The notes beneath the pieces were generated by a model. It was not told the origin of the DNA. It was given only the letters and a program-made list of their open reading frames with translations, and did no database searches. Below are positions 46,954-55,583 of a DNA stretch of 64,000 nucleotides, piece after piece. The stretch is from Tillandsia leiboldiana (Eukaryota; Streptophyta; Magnoliopsida; Poales; Bromeliaceae): positions 20,911,449-20,975,448 of the forward strand of contig CM055071.1 in assembly GCA_029204045.2 (NCBI GenBank), given 5' to 3'. Made by a program: the position numbers and the translations under genes. Each line of letters opens with the position of its first letter. Positions within the stretch are counted from its first letter, which is position 1.

Positions 46954-48780
46954 TCAATGATCGATGTTGCGGCTCGGACCTTTGGTGGATTGAGGGAACT
47001 CCATTGAATTGATGTTGCTTTGAATCCGTGGAGTCCGCTCCGTAGATGAAGATGTCGAAGATTTTTTCTTTCTCATTTTCGGGCACGTCTTCATCAAGTG
47101 TCCTTCAAGTCCACATTGGTGACAAGTTCTTCCTTTCAATTTAGTTGTGGAACTGGAAGCCTTCACAGTTTGGTTCTTTTTGAATCCCAAACCAACTTTG
47201 CTTGTTTGACCTAATCCGGACACACCGTCAAATTTCTTGGAACCGGTTGAAAGCTTTTGTATGTCGGATTTGAGTTGACGAACTTGCTTGGTCAAAGCTT
47301 GGTTGGTGACATGAATTTTCTCAAGCTGCTTTTCAAGAAAACCAATCTTGTTAATATGTAATTTAACGATTGTTTCCGATTGGTTTTGCTTTTCTTGGAG
47401 GATTTTATTATTATCCAATAAAAGTTCTCGTTCCTCCTCGAGATCATGAAGTTTGATCTTTAAAGCATGGTTCTCGTCCTGAACCTCAAGTCGTTGCTTC
47501 CTCAACTTCTTAATATGCTTGGCCATCTTCTTTGATTCCGTAAGAAGTTGTTGATATGCCTCAACGAGTTCTTCTTCGTCCGACTCCCCCTTAGTTGATG
47601 ACTCTCCATCGGATGTTGATGTTTCATGCAAAATCAAAGAAGTAGAGTCAGTAATTAAAGATGATAAGCAAAAATTAGAAGAGGAAATTTGAGAAGCATG
47701 AAAGGCAACAACTTTATCATTTTCCTCTTTACTTGAGGTCGATTCATCGGAAGTAGAATCGTCCCAAGTTCTTGCTTGCAAAGCCTTCTTTTTGTATGAT
47801 TTCTTAGAAGGACAATCCGTTGAAATATGGTCGTAGCCTTTGCATCTATAGCACTGGATTTCCCCTTCGAATTCCTCTATTTCTTTTTCTTTAGAAGGTT
47901 TTGCAAAGCTTTTGAGTTTAGATGATTTAGAACCCGATGATCCTTTAGATGGTTTCGAGGATGAAGATCCATCGGTTTGATTCTTCCAAAACTTCCGACG
48001 AAATTTCTTTGTGATCCGCGCCAGTTGTTCTTCAAAATCGGCAAAAGAGATTTTATCGTCGGAACTTGATTCGCTATCTTCTTCCTTTGTTGATTTGAAT
48101 GCAATACCTGTAAGCTTAGAAGAAGACTTGGAAGAAACTTGATTAGTAGGAAAAGTCATTTCATATGTTTGTAAAGCACCTACTAATTCCTCTATTCTCA
48201 TGTCATCCGGATGATTAACGGTTTCAATGGCGGCAACCTTTACCCTAAACCGTTCCGGAAGAGTCCGAAGAATCTTTCTTACAACTTTTGACTCCGGGAT
48301 CTTTTCTCCTAAATTAGCACATGTATTGATTATATCTTGAAGTCTAGTGTAATAATCAGTAAACAATTCATGCTCATCCATATGAATAGAGTCAAATTGA
48401 CTTGTAAGCATCTGGAGCTTTTGAATTTTTACTAGATTAGTACCCTCATGTGTAATTTTGAGAATATCCCAAATCTCTTTTGCAGTTTCACACGCGGAAA
48501 TACGTGTAAACTCGGTCGAGGAAAGAGAATTAAATAAGGCGTTCATACCTTTCCCGTTGTAAGAAGATTTTTCGATCTCTTCTCTGGACCATCTAGAGCG
48601 AGGTTTTGGGGTAGTAGAATTTCCTACTTTCTCAATTGGATGCACCCAACTGTATTCCACGGTTTGCCATACCCGCTCATCAATTGCGATGAGAAAAGCT
48701 CTCATCCGCACTTTCCAATAGGCATAATTGGTACCATCAAAAAGAGGAGGTCTACCAATATTACCACCTTCACCCGACAT
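46954..48780 (-). CDS. C2 copia-type Gag, intact open frame
   Basis: ATG at 48778-48780 just inside the primer site; 608 codons without a stop. The start MSGEGG is preferred over the upstream in-frame Met at 48837, which lies in the LTR. The N-terminal half is the copia gag core (FDGTNYAYWKVRM near 14, a QMLTSQFDSI-type stretch, a KILRTLPERF motif). Then come a serine/lysine-rich linker, a zinc knuckle CYRCKGYDHISTDC (about 47815-47856), an acidic serine-rich segment, a long coiled coil of about 100 residues and a second knuckle CHQCGLEGHLMKTC (about 47090-47131). Two knuckles with a coiled coil resemble SIRE-type gags. It would form particles and bind RNA. With no pol beside it, movement would need enzymes in trans. 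Confidence 0.88.
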   Translation of the reverse strand: MSGEGGNIGRPPLFDGTNYAYWKVRMRAFLIAIDERVWQTVEYSWVHPIEKVGNSTTPKPRSRWSREEIEKSSYNGKGMNALFNSLSSTEFTRISACETAKEIWDILKITHEGTNLVKIQKLQMLTSQFDSIHMDEHELFTDYYTRLQDIINTCANLGEKIPESKVVRKILRTLPERFRVKVAAIETVNHPDDMRIEELVGALQTYEMTFPTNQVSSKSSSKLTGIAFKSTKEEDSESSSDDKISFADFEEQLARITKKFRRKFWKNQTDGSSSSKPSKGSSGSKSSKLKSFAKPSKEKEIEEFEGEIQCYRCKGYDHISTDCPSKKSYKKKALQARTWDDSTSDESTSSKEENDKVVAFHASQISSSNFCLSSLITDSTSLILHETSTSDGESSTKGESDEEELVEAYQQLLTESKKMAKHIKKLRKQRLEVQDENHALKIKLHDLEEERELLLDNNKILQEKQNQSETIVKLHINKIGFLEKQLEKIHVTNQALTKQVRQLKSDIQKLSTGSKKFDGVSGLGQTSKVGLGFKKNQTVKASSSTTKLKGRTCHQCGLEGHLMKTCPKMRKKKSSTSSSTERTPRIQSNINSMEFPQSTKGPSRNIDH

Positions 48781-48800
48781 GATAGAAAAACCTAAAACCC

Positions 48801-48812
48801 GCTCTGATACCA
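48801..48812 (-). other. C2 primer-binding site
   Basis: GCTCTGATACCA on +, TGGTATCAGAGC on minus, two bases from the 5' LTR end. Perfect complement of initiator Met tRNA. Confidence 0.92.
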
Positions 48813-48814
48813 AT

Positions 48815-50067
48815 TGTTGGTTTTTATAAGGATCCACAAGGATCTAAATAGGTACTATCAAACAACTAGAGGGGGGTGAATAGGTGTAATAACAAAAATC
48901 ACAATCTCAGTGCAAAATAAAAACCAATGAGGAAAATAAAAGACAGCACACCGAGATTTACGTGGAAACTCCAATCCAGGAGAAAAACCACGGGACCAAC
49001 ACGCAATAACAATCCACTAAGAATAGAAAAATAACAAGGTGATTACCGACTTCACGGACTCAAACCCCTCCTTCAACTTCTTCGGATCTTGCGCTCCACC
49101 GATTGCACGTCCACTGCACACGTTCGAATCCACAAACGCCACTTGAATCCACGAGCACCACTCGAATCCACGAGCACACGTTTCGATTCCACGAAACGCC
49201 TTCAACACATCGAATCCATGATGCCGATCGTTGTTTTTCTTGGTGATGATAATCCGTCGAATACTTAGATCAAGGATAGATCAGAAAACACCATCTAAGT
49301 ATTCATCAATTTGATTCTACAAGAATTAGGAGTTTGGAAACCCTAGAATCAAATTGATCAATATAGATGAAGAAACATGAATTAATCGTGTTTTCCTTTC
49401 TTCTCTATATGTGGATTGATCCCTTTTCCGGATACCCTAAAAGATGAAATTAGGATCTATTTATAGGTTAGAAACCTTTGGAAAGAGATAAGCATCAAAA
49501 ACTGACTTAACAGAATTTTTCCCGCACGACGCTCTGGACTGGATTTGGCTGATCCGGACTGTCGTCTTTATTCAGTAATTTTCCTGAAAAAATAATTCGG
49601 GGTCCGGACTGGAATTTCCTGATCCGGACTATTCATGCGATTTCATCAAACACATAGTTCGGGGTCCGGACTGAAACAGGGGAGGTCCGGACAGGATTTC
49701 CGCATGAACTAAACTATGTTCGGGGTCTGGACTGGAATGGTCTGTTCCGGATCCTGAACATCCAACTTGTCCAGTTTTTGTTTTTTAAGCAATGAAAACT
49801 TATCCAAGTGTTTCTAAACTACATAAATGTATTCGGATCACCAAAATTATTTAGTTAAACATACCTGATCATTCTGAATCCATTTTCTTTGAGATTGATG
49901 TATATGATCCATAATTCTTCAACTTCAATCTTCAAGACTCAAAACACTGAGTGTCAACTTGAGCTCTTATTGAATCTTCTCTGAGTCTTCGATTGCTGAT
50001 TGACAATTTGATCACTTCAAGACTCCGACTCAACTCACGAAATACGCCAACACAAAAAGCCGTAACA
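48815..50067 (-). repeat. C2 5' LTR (minus-strand sense)
   Basis: Direct repeat of 43980-45233. TATA box as CTATTTATAG at 49457-49466. Confidence 0.92.
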
Positions 50068-51124
50068 GCGCGTGCCCTAGCGCAGCTCAGCCGCGTGCCC
50101 CTGCCATGGCGCCCGTGTGCCCTAGCACGCGCCGCCTACGAAGCATCCCTGCGTGCGCCGCTTGCGCCGCTTGCGCGTGCCCTAGCCGCCCGCGCAGCTT
50201 CCTTGCGTGCGCCGCCCGTGCGTGCCCTAGCCGCCCGTGTAGCTTCCCTGCATGCGCCGCTCGCGCGTGCCCTAGCCACCCGTGCTGCTCCGTGCCCTAG
50301 CGTAGCGTCGCTGTCGCCTGCAGCGCCACACATGCCCTAGGCATCGCCGCACGCCCCTGCCTGCAGCGCCGCGCACCCCTACCTGTAGGCCGCGCGCCCC
50401 CGCAGCCAGTGCCGCCCTGCGCCCCCGCAGCCAGTGCCGCCCTGTGCCCCTGCAGCCAGCGCCGTCCTACGCCCTTGCAGCAGCCAGCGCCACGCGCCCC
50501 TGCTGCCAGCAGCCATCTAGCCTGCGCCGCGCACCCTCGCTGCCTGCGTCGCTTGGGCAGCCTGCGCCGCCGCCGGTGCAGTTTCGCTGACAATCCAGTC
50601 TCGCTTGACGGTGCAGTTTTCTTTGAAGGAGTTGCTTGACGGTGCTGGTCGCATTGATGGAGTGCTTGACGATGCAGTCTCGTGTGACGGAGTGCTTGAC
50701 GGTGCTGTTTCGCTGACGATGCAGTTTTGCTTGACGGTGTAGTTTTCCTTGATGGAGTCGCTTGACGGTGCAGTCTCGTTTGACGGAGTGCTTGGCGGTG
50801 CAGTCTCGTGTGACGGAGTGCTTGACGGTGCAGTTTTGTTTGACGGAGTCGGTCTCGCTAACAGTTTTGGTTTCGGGGTGGACGTTCGTGGGTCCGCTTA
50901 GCCGTTTTTCGTCGCGGTCGTCGTCGTAATGACGGTAGAGGCTCAGGTTGACGTCCGACAATTCGTTTTCGTTCCGATCCTTTCCTTCATCACCGGGCAT
51001 CGTCTGTTGATCACAATTCGGTTTTTGATCAGGAGCATCATTAGAGTAGATGGTTCGCCGGTTCAGGTGGGTACACCTTTAGAACCCCTTATCATATACA
51101 TTGATATATTTTCATGGTTTATTA
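50068..51124 (+). repeat. G4 gypsy LTR, continuation with two tandem repeats
   Basis: Continues 43979 after the TSD. It has a GC-rich repeat of about 50-bp units with GTGCCCTAGCCGCCCG (about 50073-50330), looser CAGCGCC units to about 50570, then about eight copies of a 30-35 bp unit GCTTGACGGTGCAGT...GACGGAGT (about 50575-50860). CAGGTGGGTAC at 51064-51074 matches the E1 and E2 LTRs. ORFs in either repeat are compositional. From 50129 on it is repeated after the gap. Confidence 0.75.
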
Positions 51125-51293
51125 TGTTAAGAATTTTGTGTTTGCGTATTTCGTGAAGTGTTTTAAGTCTTGAAGATGAAGATTGAAGAATGAGAATTGT
51201 GGATACATATACATCAATCTCAAGAAGAATGAATTCAAAAGGATCAGGTACGTTTAACTAAATAATTTTAGTGATCCGAATACATTCTTGTAG
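51125..51293 (+). repeat. C3: truncated copia LTR related to C2
   Basis: Begins exactly at an LTR terminus (TGTTAAG) and matches the start of the C2 LTR in opposite genomic orientation, with an internal deletion after TTTCGTGA, up to GATCCGAATACATT. No second LTR or internal region is present. The copy after the gap is 56568-56736. Confidence 0.75.
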
Positions 51294-51975
51294 AGCTCGC
51301 TTAACCGGGAACAACGGTGCGATCGGGGAGTGAATCGGACTTACGGATCTACCGAAATGGGCCGTTTAGGGTTAAATGGGTATGATCGGGTAAGTCGAGC
51401 CTGATATGTTGTTGGTGCTTTAAAATCCGTAGCCGACGATTTCTGAAATAGTGCGTAGGTGGCACGCTTATCGAGAAGTCGGTTGGGGTTTTTCCTTTCT
51501 TTTTATACTTGAGTTTTAGGGTGGTACGTACACAAGAAATAATTTATCTTTTTACCGTATCCCATCTCTTTACTTCCTTCTCGTTCCCTTCTTGTGGTGC
51601 TAGGAACCAAAAGACGAAAACAACGCTAACGCCGGGGGATGGACCTAGGAGCATCACCATCACCGGAAGGCAAAATCGTATCGTCGTTCCGATCTTACCA
51701 GGTTAGTTTACCACGTTAATTTAGGGTTTACGTTGTGCTTTTTGATTTGCACGTCGTTTTATGCCTCGGGCTCTTGGCGGAAGGTTTTACTGGCGCCGCC
51801 ACCGCACCGCCGGATGCCTTAGCCGTCGCCGCTGCCGCCGCGTGGACAGGGCGCGCGCTACCCGCGCACCCGCCGAAGGACCGTGCCGCACGGGGGTTGC
51901 CACTTGCGCCGCGGCGCTCGCGTGGAGGTGGTGCCCGCGAGGGCTGCCGCTTGCACCGCGCGCCCGTGCGGGGAA
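51294..51975 (+). repeat. G5: gypsy LTR fragment (U3 to GC-rich part)
   Basis: Contains the shared block GGTGCGATCGGG...CGGATCTACCG, a CTTTTTATACTT TATA-like site, a donor-like CCAG|GTTAGT near 51702 and the start of a GC-rich region. It ends where H3 begins. No 5' LTR terminus is visible because C3 abuts it. Confidence 0.65.
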
Positions 51976-52029
51976 TGTCACGCCCCGGCGTCGAACTGCG
52001 ACCCGGGCTCGCCAACAGATCCGCCGCCC

Positions 52030-52047
52030 ATACGGTGAACCCCGTAT
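52030..52047 (-). other. Terminal hairpin of H3 LTR
   Basis: ATACGG and CCGTAT form a perfect 6-bp stem. On the minus strand it is followed by GGGCGGCGGATCTG. The second copy is at 57457-57474. Confidence 0.65.
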
Positions 52048-55000
52048 AGACGAAGCGCCAAAACCTGCAAAAGATAGATACTAAACTATCCAGATATCAG
52101 AGATGAAAATAACCTGCTGAAATAAAAATAAATTAATACAAAGGTCCTCACCAAAGTACAAGTCACTCCAACTCTGAAAGAAAAGTATAACAACTCTATA
52201 CCTCACAACAAGGTCTCTCAACAAGAACTCTCAAAATGATAAGGGTACATCTACTCTCTGGACGACGACTGTTAGGGATCTAGCTCGCGACTCTCCCTCA
52301 CCTCGATCTGAAAGAAGCAGCAACAGAAGCAGCCGAGAACAGGAGTAGAAGTCCCTGTGGGGAAAATAACACCACGACGGGTGTGGAGAACGACTCCCAA
52401 GTAGTTCTCGAGTGGGTGCCGCCAACAAGCCCAACGGTCTGTCCCACTACGTCTACTAGAGGCATAAAAGTAACAACATACAGTGCTGTAAGGAAAGCTG
52501 GGGAAAAGTAAACTCTACAGCTACTATGCCTCTATCTAATGCTCAAGAAGTGGAACAGAAGAACAGATGCCACAAACTAACGCTCATCCTGATCAACCCA
52601 ATCTGAACTGACTGCCTCATCAGGGTCCAGTCAGCCTTGCGCCAACCTACTTAGCCGTTACGTCCCGGAGGAGCGGACTTACGTAGGACGTCCTGACTGC
52701 CAAACCCTACTGCCGTTACGGCCCGGATGGAGCGGACTTACGTAGGACGTCCATGAACTGCAACACCAGCACAGCCAGAGGGACAATTGCAACGACAAGT
52801 CGCGATAGCAAAGCTCATCTCACGCCGTACACAACCCGTCTCGCCTACTCCGGGTGGCACTCGAGGGGAGCGACCCGCTCGAGTAAAAAGTAACCCATCT
52901 CAAGTATCTCTGTAAAGTATCTCTGTCAAGCCAAATGTGGCTCATGCAGGCTATGTCCACGATCAAACAGATCGGTAACTCCAAGCTCAAAGCGCAACTC
53001 GTGCGGAAAAAAGAACCTCGACTCGAACAGGAATAGCCCAACACACTCCACAGCTATGTCGGAGAACCCTCAACGACTCAATCTGATAAATGCACGACCA
53101 TGGCTGAGTCGGGAAACCTCCACGACTCGATCTGCCAGAACCCCAAGATCCTCAAGGCTAAGTGGGAGAACCACCTCCACCACTAAATCAGAGAAACAAC
53201 CTCTAGATCATACTCTGCCAACTCATGCACCAAGTCGCATCCACTGCGAGAAACTGTCTCAACAGGCCAAACAGGCCAAACGTCGCATCTACTGCAAACA
53301 ACTGCCTCAACAGGCCGACATCGCATCCACTGCGAACGCTGACTCAACAGGCCAAACAGGCCGAACATCTCAACCACTGACCCAATGAAGGGTCCGGGAA
53401 CACCGAAAGACTAGAACCTACAACCCAAATCAAACAAAAACAGGCTCTAGGCATAGCCTCTCGTTGTTCTCGTCCCAAGGAAAAGGCAGACCTTAGAACC
53501 CAGACCACTCGAATCATCTCGGTGGTTAATTTATAGGAAAAACTGTGACATTTCTTACTGAAGCCATCTGATCTGTAAGAAATCCATATTTAATGATTTT
53601 TAGTTCTGCTTAGGAAAACAGTTGAAACCAAGTTTTATATCTAAGCCTCGAAGGCTAATGCCTTCGTCCAATCAAACAGGAACAGACTTAGGCGACCCTA
53701 CGATGCTTGGAAGAAAATATTTGGTTGACAAAAATATGTGTGTGTCCAAAAAGGTTCTGGGTTTAAGGTCCTGCTAACACTGATCTACCGCTGCCACTAT
53801 CCCCACGCCAGCGGCGACAGATAAAACAAGAAAAAATAAAACATCTCGGGACCGCCGTCTACCCAAACGGCTCCCGCTACAGGAACAAACCAACTACATC
53901 TACCAGACGCCACTTGCTCCCAAGCACGAGTGTAACATGCATCCCACACTAAAAGATAACACCTGACCACTCGGCCCACTACCCGGCGAGGAAGGACACT
54001 ATGTCCAGAAAGTAGAAGTGTGGATGTCTAAAGCAGAAAATAACCTAGCCCAAGTGAGGGTTTTCTACTAGTCTGGTTACACATGCAACATATGACGGGG
54101 TGCTAGGTCAAGTTCCAAGATAACCATAATCAACAGCTTGTAGGGAAGGAAATAAACACAGATCATCTAACAGCATTAGGACATCAATTCCTATAATCTA
54201 GCATGCTATATAGAACACATCTATAACATGCAAGTCCCTACACAGATAGAATTAATGCACAGTCCATAGGTCATGAAGACAAGGCCACCCACCTGAAAAT
54301 GCTAACAGTCCGGAGTCGCACATCTGAGACAGTCCAGAAACAGATATCTCTGCACACCCACCAATCCACGATACAGGAACAGTGATCAATACCGCCTGGT
54401 ACAAAAACACAACCAAAGATACACTTAATTCCAATAAAAATCCAAGCATCACAAATCTGCTGGGAACAGTCCCCTAAATGCGAAATTTTCACCTGTAAAA
54501 ACGAACTCCAAAAATTCCAATAAAAATACTGCTGCGATCCTCGCGTCGATACCTTCGAAACGGATACCTGCACGCCAATTTGGAGCCCCGTAGGCCAAGT
54601 TACAAATTCCACAATACAGGTGCGCAAACACTCACAACCACACAACTGTAAACTCAAACACAGATAAAAGGGGAATAGTATACCTTCGGGCACAACCTCA
54701 GAAAAATCCCGGAAAAATACAATGATAATCCTTGCGACGAGTAGATCCAAAAAGTGTATAGGCTCGTCTCAATCCGACACTCGGGTGCGGAGATAAAATT
54801 CCGGCAAGGCACGCTGTCCAAAAACTCCACCAGAAACAGCGGCTTAGAAATGCCTCGAAAACCGTGTCATAACTCTGAACCAGCAAGATGATCCAACACG
54901 AAAGTCGAAGACGTACCTCTCGTGATTCCAACGCCGCAGAAAATCGTCCAAAAATACTGACAGAATAGCTCTGTAGACCTCTCAGATCAAACTGCGACGA

Positions 55001-55179
55001 TAACGGGCCTCCGATGAAAATCGCCACACTGCGCTCCGATGCCGAAGTCGTCGACGCCGCAGCTTCCCAAAAAATCCGGGCCTCTGCCAGAAGATGCGCA
55101 AGATGAAGATCTCCAACTTTGCTAAAGGGGCCATGGGCAGGGGAGCTCGGAAAAGGGGGCAAAACTCCCCCAAAGACAG

Positions 55180-55189
55180 CTATTTATAG
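55180..55189 (-). promoter_or_regulatory. H3 LTR TATA box (first copy)
   Basis: CTATTTATAG on +, CTATAAATAG on the minus strand, followed by GGCCCAGCCCG as in H1. The same site is at 60597-60606 in the second assembled copy. Confidence 0.68.
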
Positions 55190-55483
55190 GCCCAGCCCGA
55201 AAATCCGAATTTTGGACTTTTGGCCCAAAGTTTCGGGCGCTTGGCATTCCGGGCTGCTACAGTAACGGGCCGGGCCCGTTACTGTTCACGCCCGAAATCC
55301 CCAAGCCCGCACGGTGCCAATTCCTGCTCCCCGCCCCGGCGCACGCACCGCGACGAACCACGGGACGCCACGTGTCGCGACCAGAGGTCGTGCACCGGTG
55401 CGCCCGACCAAAGCGGGGCGCCACGTGGCGCCCCCACGGCGCCTCGACCGCGCCCACGCCGCGCCCACGTGCGCCCCCGTGCG

Positions 55484-55583
55484 NNNNNNNNNNNNNNNNN
55501 NNNNNNNNNNNNNNNNNNNNNNNNNNNNNNNNNNNNNNNNNNNNNNNNNNNNNNNNNNNNNNNNNNNNNNNNNNNNNNNNNNN
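55484..55583. other. Assembly gap, 100 N
   Basis: Exactly 100 N, the conventional size for a gap of unknown length. ORFs translated across it are meaningless. Confidence 0.99.

Larger units (their letters stand above)
43980..50067 (-). mobile_element. C2: non-autonomous Ty1/copia element with gag only
   Basis: LTRs 43980-45233 and 48815-50067 (about 1254 bp; minus-strand ends TGTTACGG...CCAACA), TSD GCGCG at 43975-43979 and 50068-50072. Primer site and purine tract show minus-strand orientation. The internal region is only 3.6 kb, with a full-length gag and no protease, integrase or RT. LTRs differ at roughly 3 in 100 in the stretch compared. It sits in the GC-rich repeat of G4. Confidence 0.93.
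51976..55483 (-). repeat. H3 3' LTR, first assembled copy (cut by gap)
   Basis: Starts with TGTCACGCC (minus-strand end GGCGTGACA) and runs to the N gap. It carries the terminal hairpin ATACGG/CCGTAT (52030-52047) next to the reverse of GGCGGATCTG, a two-unit tandem with GGAGCGGACTTACGTAGGAC (about 52650-52755), CAACAGGCC repeats (about 53250-53365), a CGAAGGC/GCCTTCG hairpin (53649-53666), TATA CTATTTATAG (55180-55189) and G-boxes after 55369. It is the same locus as 57403-60906. Confidence 0.82.
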
